A DNA stretch of 64,000 nucleotides from contig OY987298.1 in NCBI GenBank assembly GCA_963920635.1, positions 144,806,257 through 144,870,256 on the forward strand. The letters are read 5' to 3'. Made by a program: the position numbers and the translations under genes. The DNA comes from Pseudeuparius sepicola. Lineage: Eukaryota; Arthropoda; Insecta; Coleoptera; Anthribidae. A model generated the notes under the pieces. It was not told where the DNA came from, searched no databases, and worked only from the letters and a program-made list of their open reading frames with translations. Position 1 is the stretch's first letter; each line of letters starts with the position of its first letter. Shown piece by piece: positions 45,496-56,600 of the stretch.

Positions 45496-45767
45496 CGAAG
45501 GCCTGGAAGGGTCTCTCGCTTTTTTTTTTAAATCCGCTCCTAAAATTTCGACTTATAAGTGGAAACTTTAACATTTCGACTTATAACTCGAAATATTGAC
45601 CCAAAATTTCGACTTATAACTCGAAGCTTTAAAGTTTCGACTTGTAAGTCGAAATATTGAACTAATATTTCGACTTATAAGTCGAAATTTTAAAGATTCG
45701 ACTTATAAGTCGAAATTTTAGGAGCGAATCTAGAAAAAAAAATACGAGTGCCCCTTCCAGGCCTTCG
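45496..45767. mobile_element. Foldback element built on a palindrome array
   Basis: The terminal block CGAAGGCCTGGAAGGG and its complement CCCTTCCAGGCCTTCG flank inner blocks ATCCGCTCCTAAAATTTCG / CGAAATTTTAGGAGCGAAT. The centre is the hairpin array at 45545-45720. The outer TACGAAGGCC of the left terminus is at 45071-45080, separated from the body by the P-like insertion. Confidence 0.75.
45545..45720. repeat. Array of six TTTCGACTTATAAGTCGAAA hairpins
   Basis: Six units spaced about 29-30 bp: each is a near-perfect palindrome around CGACTTATAAGTCG, joined by A/T-rich spacers. The first unit ends GTGGAAAC and two units have ACTCGAA in the right arm, so the copies have drifted slightly. Confidence 0.9.
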
Positions 45768-45992
45768 TAGTTTTTCCCTCTTTTTCATACATTTTTATCC
45801 AGCTTTTTGGTGCCGCTGATGTAATCCTATTACCTATGGCCAACCGAAAATTTTTCCAAGTTGTGCGACAGCGCCCTTCGGTACGACAGAAATCTTTTTA
45901 TGACGTTTGACAAATTGACGTTTGTATTTTGACTTTTAACTTTGACAGCTAATTATTTTTAGTTTTGAGGGGTTGTGAAGTGAAATTAGGAA
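45768..45992 (+). promoter_or_regulatory. Upstream region and 5' UTR of CHCHD7
   Basis: 225 bp between the foldback element and the ATG at 45993. It contains repeated GACGTTTGACAAATTGACGT-type sequence near 45903-45922. There is no TATA box, which suits a housekeeping promoter. Confidence 0.35.
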
Positions 45993-47623
45993 ATGAAAAA
46001 CAAGGCAAATAATCTCTTGAAAAATGATGCCGCAAAGTTGAATCCTTGCTTGAAGGAACAGGAGCAAACGTACAAGTGTTTCAGTGATAAGGACTACAAT
46101 AAGGAACTTTGCACACTCGAAATAGAAAATTACAAGACCTGCAAGTCGTTTTGGGTGAGGAAAATGTTAGGTAACAGTTTACAAAACTTTTGTAAATAAC
46201 AATACGGAATACCTAGCCTAGCAATTAAATTCATCGACATTTGTCACTTTACTGAAATTATTACATGTCAAACATTAACATTTTTGCAGTTAACTTTATT
46301 ACCTGATGCTATACTTTTATTTATTTTTTATAAAAAATACTTTTCTAGAGGCAGGTTGGATAATTTTTATTCATTAATTTATTAATAATAATAGTAAATT
46401 ATAAGTAAATGAATTAATAACGATTTATAATTAATAAGATCCCGCCATTCTATGACGTTTCTTTGACAAACTTGCGCATGCGCAATACCGTTCTTGGGTA
46501 AAGGAAGGCGAAGAACGGGTTCTCATTTCTGTCAACGATATTTATGATATATGTGATTTATGGAGTGATTCGTGCTTGCTCACGACATAAATCCTTTATC
46601 AATGCTCACGACCGTCGATTGCAGACGCAAAGAATTGGGCAGAGTTTTAAATATTTAATGGAATTTAAATATTTAATAGAATTTTTTTTTGTTAAAACAC
46701 TTTTAAATTATAAACAAAAACTGCAAATAATAAGAAAGGTTATATTTTCTGATGAAAAAATTTACGGAAAATCTGTATTAACACCTATGACGAAATTATT
46801 TTCATTATTCTACCCTAAGATTATTTCCATTATTCATTATTCTATGCTAAGCTTACTTTATTACCGTTCGAATCCTGTCCTCATGAGGTCAAGACATGTT
46901 TATGCGTCAGTGTGGATGCACCTTTAAATGTCAAATTGCTGTCAAAAGTGTGTCATTAATTGTCATTATTTTGTCACTGTCACATCCCTGTCCCTGTGAC
47001 GGTCGATGGCTTGTAAATAAAAAGAGTTCACCTATTATAAATTATAATAGGTATAATACAATTTTTTTTTGGTAAATTACATTATTACGTATGAGGTAAA
47101 TCATGGTAAAAGCGGTTTTTATAGATATTTATAAGTTCTTTTTATAATATTGCAATTTCAAGTTGGGAATGGGAATGCTTGAGACTGCTGCTGCTGCCCC
47201 AAACTTAAAAAAAAGCGGGTTTGTTTTTTCAGAGAACTGTGATTTTATTTTAGGAATTTATTATTTTGAGACCCTTCCGAAAAGCTTAACAGAAAAATCT
47301 ATTAACATTTTGCCAAGATGCAAATTTTTGAAATTATCAATATAAAAAAAGGGCTGAAATAGCATAATAACCTTTGAATCTGGCTAACCAAACAGATATC
47401 ATAGAGATAATAATGTAAACTTAAACATTGCAGTATTCTAGTAAGGAAGGCTTAAGCCATATTTTGCCAGAACCTTATATGATTTCTTTGTTATAAACAA
47501 ACATTTCTTGTCCAGGGGTTTGTGAAGGCGTACAGACGAAAGAACGGGATAACGCCATACCTACCTCCTGTGGAAGAGAGGGAGCAAGTCAAGCGGGAGT
47601 TGTTGAGTCAATTTACTCAGTAG
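45993..47623 (+). CDS. CHCHD7: CHCHD7/COX23, twin-CX9C mitochondrial protein, 2 exons
   Basis: Small intermembrane-space protein of the COX23/CHCHD7 family, imported and oxidised by Mia40 and linked to cytochrome c oxidase assembly. Exons are 45993-46154 and 47516-47623, with a phase-0 GT-AG intron of 1.36 kb; 89 residues (human 85). The two CX9C helices are CLKEQEQTYKC (C19-C29) and CTLEIENYKTC (C40-C50). The sequence after the second helix, KSFWGFVKAYRRKNGITPYLPP, crosses the exon junction and matches the family's FW...RRKNG.P..P signature. The stop at 47621-47623 is only 34 bp before the GLYR1 ATG. No poly(A) signal fits between them. Confidence 0.93.
46200..47515. other. CHCHD7 intron, no gene seen
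   Basis: AT-rich. The frame at 46544-46927 (127 codons) and the one at 47163-47345 show no domain. An ATTATAATAGG pair near 47035-47050 forms a small hairpin. Confidence 0.4.
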
Positions 47624-47657
47624 CTTTTCGTTTTTCTGTCAATAGTTAAGCATTAAA

Positions 47658-50600
47658 ATGGCATCTAGGAAGGTTAAAGTTGGCGACTTTGTTTGGGCCA
47701 AACTTAAAGGATTCGTCGCTTGGCCTGCTAAAGTCATGGAACCTGGTACGATATCGCTGAGTGAAACAAGTTGAGTCACGGTTATAAAATTCTATTTCTT
47801 ACCCAGGCCCAAATGTTCCCGCCAAACCAAACCGTGGCGACGATTTCAAGGTGTTTTATTGGATATACTTCTTTGGCACACATAATTACGCTTGGATCGA
47901 AGAAAGCAACTTGTGGCCATATGAGGAATTTAGGGAGCAACACATGAAAGTCAACAAAGTGTCTATGTTTAAGGAATCCGTGGAAGAGTTAGATGAGATT
48001 ATCGCAAACATCAAACAAAATGCCAACTATAAGGCGAGAATATTTTTTTAAATTTTTTCGTAGTTGCTTTATTCAGATTTCAGGTAGAGTTTGTGGAATA
48101 TGTAGCGAAGCCACGGAAGTCCACGCCGAGCTCGGCAAGCAAGAGAAAGACGCCGACAGGCAGAAAATCAAAAGCCTCAGGGACTCCGACTCCGCAGCCT
48201 AAGAAACGAAGAAAACTCTTGTCTACGGACGGCACAGAATCAGAGGTGTCTGCGAGATCGACCAACAGTGCACCGCCAGGTTAGTGCCCCGAGTTTTCAG
48301 GCCGCCTTCTATATAAAATCTATTTTGAAACACGAATTACACTACTAGCATATATAACTTTCCTCAAAAGTGTTGCATTAATTAATAATTTGAAAATAAA
48401 ATGAAGATTTTTTAAATCTTAATTCGTTTCGCCGACGGGGGTTTCTACGTCACAATAGTTCCCGAAAATTGCCGAACGCTAGCTCAGAAGAAGAAGAAGA
48501 AATAATAATAATTGGACATTGTGAAATATCCTTCAGCTGACAGCGAACAACATAACCAGCAAATCCAAACTTTGGACAGTTTTGTTTTTGATGATAGCTT
48601 TTGTCGTAGAAACATATTATTTATTATTATCTTCTAGTCTAAATAATAATAAAGAAGAGGAAGGCATGAGTATAAAGAATTAATTTTTCTATATACTGTG
48701 GGGAACGGTAGGTAGGAAATCCCAGATTAAATTATCCTTTAATGTAATTAATTTATGGGTTTACAGCTTAGGTATATATTTATCGTTTACCTACAGCTAC
48801 AAGTTTATCAGTATTATAGGTATTCTTGCACTGTGTCTATGTTGTGTTAGTAAGAGATTCTGATAAAATAAATAAACCACAGTTTCCTTTTATCTGGCAC
48901 AGTGGGCACGGTCACAAACGTTTTGTTAGTATTATCGGACGTATTTGTGAAATAGCTAACAAAGCACTTTTTCATCATTGTGAAGAACTACACACAAATA
49001 TAACTCCTTTCGATGATTCTCAGTATTCTTCCTCGTCGAAATAGTAAAATATTATGTTACTGTTGTGTCCGTGTCCACATTGTGGACTGTCGAACGTCAA
49101 GCCCTTATTTCCTCAGTTGTCAGATTTAATCCGGGTATATGACATTAGAAAGATGCTTTATGTTCATTTCAGTTTTACCAGTCCTCAAATTGGCGGGAAA
49201 ACAGAAGTGGATTTTCTCTAACAAAACTGTAAAATAGCAAATTACATGTAGTACGATATTGTTGAAGGTAAAAAGAATCCACTGGCACTAAATTTGAAAA
49301 ACCGTCAACATCCCTATTATGTACCTAGACTTACCTAAAAAACAAAGTTTAGAAATTCGTGAGCAGGCCAGTGTGTCCCAAACTAGCCAGAACACCAATA
49401 AACTGAGCCTCGGTTGCGAGTCTGAGCACTTCGGAATAATTCCGTCCTGTTCCGGTCCATACGAAGGGCTTTTCAAGAACACACTGAAGAATTATTGTAT
49501 CATTTCTACTTCTAGGAAGCAATTGAAATGTACTATTGCAAAGAATAATCCTTGTATACTTCAAATACCTCAATAAACCCTATTGAAGAGTAAATAATTC
49601 TCATCAAACTGAAATTTTTCACTTTTTTAAATTAGACTTGGGGACTACCAAGATAGATCGAGAGTCAGGCAACGCCACTTTAATCAATCGTTTTCTACCA
49701 TTCGTCGATATTTGGCCCGCCACATTTCACATAAAAAATGTCGAACCAGTCTGTATTAGAGGTTATTATAAACAGAAAACCTTTCAAACCGTTTATTTAA
49801 AATTATGGGCTGGCATTTTGTGAAACTGGAAGGCGGATTTGTGAAGCCATGTTCAAATAACTAATCGCTACATTTTTACCAACAAAAATCAGAAACATGA
49901 ATGTGAATGTGGAAGTTATTAAATAAAAAGCTGACCTTTAGTATTGCAAAAAAGAAATGATAGAAGTGTTTGTTGCCTCAAAATGATCCTAACAATAGAA
50001 AACAAATGTTGCCATGATGCAAATGCAAAAAATATTTTTTGCATTTACGTTTTTAGTAGGCTTCTCCCACTCCACTGTGGTTAATTTTTTTTATATCATG
50101 ACCATGACTGAATCACGCTGTATACAGGATGTAAATAAATAAGTCTGATGCAAGGGATGATTCTTTATGCTTAATATGTTTAATAAAAAATACTAGATGT
50201 TAAAGATTAAAATTTATTTTGGTTTTCTTTAAATTACTTTTGAAAAAAAAATCGAAAATTTTGCAGGAAATTTGGGGTGAGGAATAAAAATATTGCACTG
50301 ATTTTATTTTTAATATACAGATAAGTCTATTGTTTTTTTTACCTATAAATGTTGTGAGTCTTCTTTTTGCCAAAATGTGTTTTTGTACAAAAAAAACTTA
50401 AAACCTCACTTATTTGTCAAAAATATAAAAAAAACAAATTATAAAAAAATGTTTCTCTTATAATTCTTTATCCATATACCAATTTTCATGAAGTTAAACA
50501 TTGAATTTTGACATTTTTAAAATTATTTTCTTTCACTTTTTTCACTGATTCTACCTACATAATGGTCCAAGAGCCGGCTGCATGATTTCAGCTCTCATAA

Positions 50601-53600
50601 GCTTATAGAATAAGATGTTATGTAAAATGTAGAGAGTATATTTCGTTACTTGAAGCGAGTAGATTGCCTTAGATAAGATGGGCCCGATCATTGTTATTTA
50701 AAGAAGTTGTGGATAATTTTTATTTTTTTATTAGGTACAACCCGTCCCACGAACATATTTACTACTTTTTCTCAAAAGTCTTTTGACAAATTCGAAAAGT
50801 GCCGTTCTAAAAATCGAAGGAGGTGGTAAATTTCTTAATTGTGTCTTGTACTTTCCTCCAGTACTAAAAGAAACCTCGAAAATCCGATATTTAAGCAAAT
50901 TTTCCGACTCCCGATTTCCAAGTTTCGGGAAACGGGACGGCTGTAGAATTAGCGAAATTGACGGGAAATCCTGAGAAACCGCTCTTAGAAATTGCGTGTT
51001 TTTTGTCATTTTTTTATTTTTCGGGGGCACCGGAAGCATCGGCACCTCACCTAAATACTTGAGGGAAGCTTCAAAAATTCCGACCCCAGAGCCCCGGGCC
51101 GAAATAACTTAGCTGTAGGCCGGCGAAAAAGGGCAATTTCTGACAGTTTTCGGACTTTGGCTTTTAGTGACGGGAAATGCCGATCAATCACGTAAAAAAG
51201 ATGCGTCCCACCTGCGTTGGTCGTTTTTTTCGCCGAAAATCCTTAATAACTCGAAAAGATAAATAATTTACCTGAAAAAGTTGTTTCCTGTGTATCAAGC
51301 GGTATATGGCACTGGCTGTATAGTGGGACTTCGCACACAACTCACGTCCCCGAGGTCCAGACTTGCCTCCGTCTTTCGCACCGTATTTAACAGCGGTGGA
51401 TTTTCGGGGCCCCGAAAATGTGCCTATAGGATTTCTAAAAGACCAAGGGACGCTTTTTTTATTGTTGCTCCATGGGTCTTCTTTCTGATGGTACCTATTT
51501 GGTTATATAATCATATGAGAGTAGATTTGCCTAAAAATTGACCGCAACTTCTTCAAATAACAATGATCGGGCCCATATTAATTGAGGCAACCTACTCGCT
51601 TCAAGTAAAGAAATATACTGTCTACATTTTACCCAACATCTTATTTTATAAGCTTATGAGAGTTGAAATCATGCAGCCGGCTCTCGTACTATAAGGTCTT
51701 TATTTTGAAGAAACTCATAGTTAACATATATTTTCTCAACTAAATATCATCTCAAGTTTATTTTATTAAAATAATCTGATTTATTCATGACATTTATGTA
51801 GATCAATAGTAGATACACATGCAAATAGAAAACCATCAAAATAATTATTATTGCAAAGTGATAATAATTGCACATCTAAGTTTTCTCATAAGAAGTTTCA
51901 AATTTGACGTTACTTTATTATTGGCGTTATTTGTTCAAATGTCTAAGAAACATACTAGAAAAAGTCGTCCCATTAGAACTTTATCTAAAAACTACAAGCA
52001 ATAGTTATTTCAATAACGATGAATCATTTGTTCTAAAGTTTCATCAAAATCTGAGACTTTATTGGTTGAAAATCCTACAAAATCTTTTTTTTTTTCAAAA
52101 ATGAATATCTTTTCAACCTTTAAAATCTACTATGTACTATAATTTTCAATATTTTGTATATTAAACTAGCAGTGTTTCTATTTTCAAGGGTCCATAGCCT
52201 TTAAACCAAAAAGGTTTGAATGAAAAGTGTACCAAAGACAAAAATATACAAAAATAAATGTAAATAAAAATATGTTCGAGACGTCACAATGTGCCTTGTG
52301 TCTGTTTTTTTTTCTTGAACAATAATGAAACTGCAGTTATAGGGCAAAGTCAGTGATGTAATTTATGGATCGAATGCCCTGTCTGTTGAATTTTATCATT
52401 TTATGTATATGTTTTTTGCTCCATCCACATTATTTTTGGCATTTCTAGCTGCCGCTAATGGCATGAAAAAATGCGATACCAGAGATGTCCCAACATCACT
52501 TCTGACGTTTGGTTTCCTCGGCATTGGTATAATCGGCAGTGGCATCGTCAAAAATCTGATTACTTCCGGACACAGGGTGAACATCTGGAACCGCGATTCC
52601 AGAAAGTGCAAGAAAATGAGCGCTTATGTTACCGCCCATGCGGGTAATGCGAAAAGTGCGAAATTGTGCGAAACGTGATTTTCGATTTGCATTTTTTTAG
52701 GTTATGTAAAGACATACGAGAGTCCAAGGGACGTCGCCATGAACTCTCACATCATATTTAGCTGTTTGTCAGATCCAGAAGTCGAAATGAAGATAATCCA
52801 GGCATATTTCGGAGTGGACGACAAGAATGACGACCTTTTGGAAGGCAAAGGTTACGTAACACTGACCTCAATTGATCCAGAATCTTCGGAAACTATAAGA
52901 GAGATGATCGAGAACAAGGATGGAAAATATCTTGAAGCGCAGGTAAGTCTGAAGGAAAATGTTAGCTTGTGATAGATTTTTTGCTTTTTTTTTATTTCGC
53001 GTTGACTGACTGTAGTTTAATAAATATTTTCACATTTTCATTTTATCTTGATAACTATCAACCTATCACCGTATCGTATACATCTTCCAAATATTGGACT
53101 AATTGGTCTTCTACTTGATGAAAATCCATACTAACTGTATAAAATGAAACACTTTTGTAGTATACTACTGGTATTCATTGTAATTTGTTAACAAGACAAT
53201 TGTTTCTCCAACACAGTGGAGTACATGTATACTAAATTTACAAAATTTTTATGGAAGCTATTAATTACACTTAGATACTTCTAATTATGCTAAAGATGGA
53301 AAAAAGATTAATTATACAAAATATTGAAGACTTCTGAAGAAGCCACTGTGTTGGCAAAACAATTGTCATGTTGACAAATTACAGTGAAAATTCCATACCT
53401 TCATTTTTTGCTTCGTTGTCATGGCAATTCAAAAAATTTCCATAAATATTCTCACTTGCTCGAGGCAGCAGGGGGTGATTACAGCGGAAATTTTTTTGAC
53501 AAATGTCATTATTATAATGTGACATTGTAACAATTAGATACCCGACAAAAATTTTGATAATAATTTCGTTTAATTTACATGTAGGTATGGAATTTTCTTA

Positions 53601-56600
53601 CTGAATCCCCCACGTTCTTGAATTAATATCCGGAAAATTTTCTCTAACACGAATTTTTTGAAAATTATCATGAGTCACGTAGCAATAATTCAAGCACTAG
53701 GGCGATTACTAGTGAAAATTCCATACTTACCTTTTTTGACCAATCAGAAGCTCGTTTTTTGCTTTGTTGTCATGGCAACTCAAAATTTCCAGAAATATTC
53801 TCACTTTCTCTAGGAAGCAGGAGGTGATTACAGGGGAAATTTTTTGAGAGATGTCATTATTATATTGTGACATTGTAATATATACTCAACAAAAATTTTG
53901 ATAATAATTTCGTTTAATTTACGTGTAGGTATGGAATTTTCTTACCGAATCCCCCACGTTCTTGAATTAATATCCAGAAATTTTTCTCTAACACGAATTT
54001 TTTTAAGAAAATTTGTGTGCTCAAAAAATTTCCGGCAATAATTCAAACACCATTACTAGTGATAATCGGTAAACTACAAAAGTGTTTCGTTTCATACATT
54101 CACATCTTCCGTTTATTTATTTTTTGCAAAATATGATTGTGTTTATATCACATTTAAACATTATTAAATAAGCAAATAAAAAAGTGGAGAATTGGCAGAA
54201 AAATAAACATCAACATTGTTTTGTGGTGACTAATGTTTCTCTCTAGAATAATGTGTGTACCATAGGAATATTTATACGTCTTATCACGAACTTTGTCTTT
54301 TTCTCACTCATGTGTCAGAGAATTTAAATACCCTTTCATATTTGCTGTGGTTTCTAAATTACTGGAGTACACGAGTACAAACAATAACCAGTAAAATAAC
54401 TCCACACCATCACTGGTAACAGCCGAAGAATTGAATGAATCAGGGACCTATTTGAATATATCTGGAATCCCACCAGTCAGTGCTAGGGACAACTCTTATT
54501 TTATTTAGTTTTTATTTTTTATTATTTATTACTGGGAGTCGACCAAAAATCAAAAAACGACAGTTGTTAAATAAACGTCAGTTTTTCTTTTTATTGTTTG
54601 TCCATTAAAAGTGTTTATTTTTGTTGCTTACATATGTTTCGATCTACTTATGAAATCATCTTCGGAGCATAATATTACAATTTCAAACCTTGTTTTCATA
54701 TGGTATGATTTATTTACTTGTATTCAGTCTTCTAGTTTTTATTGTAAAATTGTACAAAACATTTTTTCGCACATCATCTAGGAAAATAATCTAGTGTGGA
54801 TTTGGATCTTATCGATTTACTTTTCGAAGATCGCGAAATGGGAAAACAATTTGACTATGACATAATATGTAATTAGGGCACTTTTCTTTCCGATAGGGAA
54901 GTTTCCTCTAATCGAATTTCGAGATAAAATGCTAATCAGCGGATGAAGTATTACCAAATTACACTACTAGCACATTATAACTAGTCTAACATTCTAGTCT
55001 AAACAATAATAAAGAAGAGGAAGGCACGAGTATAAAGAATTAATTTTTCTATTTACTGTGGGGAAAGGTAGGTAGGAAATCCCAGATTAAATTATCTTAA
55101 TGTAATTAATTTACTGGGTTTACAGCTTAGGCACAATTTATCGTTTACAGGTACAAGTTTATCAGTATTATATGTATTCTTGCAGTGTGTCTACGTTGTG
55201 TTAGTAAGAGATTCTGATAAAATAAATAAACCACAGTTTCTTTTTATCTGGCGCAGTGGGCACAAACATTTTGTTAGTATTATCGGACGTATTTGTGCAA
55301 TAGCTAACAAAGCACTTTTCCGTCATTGTGAAGAAATACACACAAATACAACTCCTTTCGATGATTCTCAGTATTCTTCGTCGTCGAAATAGTAAAATAT
55401 TATGTTACTGTTGTGTCCTCGTCCACAGTGGTGTGGACTGTCGAACCCCCTATTCTGTGGTCCAACGTCAAGCCTTTATTTCCTCAGTTGCCAGATTTAA
55501 TCCGGGTATATGACATTAGAAAGATGCTTTATGTTTATTTCAGATTTCAGTTTTACCAGTCCTAAATCATTTTACTTTCATGTCACAAAAGTAACTAGGT
55601 ATTCTAAATATAAAATTGTACTATGAAAAATCGATTATACATATTATTAAAAAGTAAAATATAACTAATAAAATAGGTATCATAGTTCAATCTGCTCGAA
55701 AACGTACAGCCTGACAACAGTGGAAATTCCAATCTGGGCATTGTTCTGTGACTTGCTTCACAGCGGTTTACGGCATAACCGATACAGCCAGGTTGGAAGA
55801 AGAAGAGATCGCACATAGGGAAAAACTATTGTGACGTAAAATTTTAAAAATCGCTCAAATTGGCGGGAAAACAGAAAGTGGATTTTCTCTCTAACAAAGC
55901 TGCAAAATAGCAAATTACATGTACTACGATATTGTTGAAGGTAAAAAGAACCCTCTGGCACTAAATTTGAAAAACCGTCAACTTCCCTATTGAAGTGTAG
56001 AAGTCATAGATGTAAGGCAACATATACTCAAATTATTTTAAGAAGTCCTTACTGAGACTGTATATTGGTAATTTCGATATCCTAAGTTGGCACCAATGCA
56101 GCAAAAACTGCAACCGGGTCATAAGTTCAGGTCAGTAACTAGCCCATTTTCACTAATAACACAAAAAGTAACACGAACAAGAACAACACAGATGATGGTA
56201 AAACTCACGAAACGTAGAAAACCCGCGAATATTTTCATTGCCGAATGTTTGAACCAGTTTGAACGATCTGGAAAACCTTCACTGTCACTTTGACACACCG
56301 AAGCTAAATTTGCCTGAGTCCGCCCATAGACGCTGCCAAAAGCAGCTGATTATTACAAAATACCAAAATGAAAAATGTTTCCATGACGTTTGAAATTATT
56401 ATTAAAATGAGTTGTAGTCATAGTTATTGTTATTTATAGCGGTATAATCGTGATTGCAATGGGGTTTTTATTTCATTATGCTCTTTTTTTCGTATCACTT
56501 GGGTAACTTTTCACATCATAAATCAATGAGTGACGTCATTAACTGGTTGAGACACATATACCAATGTTATACCAGAGTTATACCCATGGTTAACAGAAAA

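Noticed and set aside
46544..46927. 127-codon frame in the CHCHD7 intron
   Set aside because: Low-complexity K/I/F/Y-rich translation with no recognisable family.
48826..49044. Conserved 72-codon frame repeated at 55180-55392
   Set aside because: Both copies sit in one intronic repeat, and their differences are mostly amino-acid changing, so shared openness is explained by shared ancestry of the repeat.
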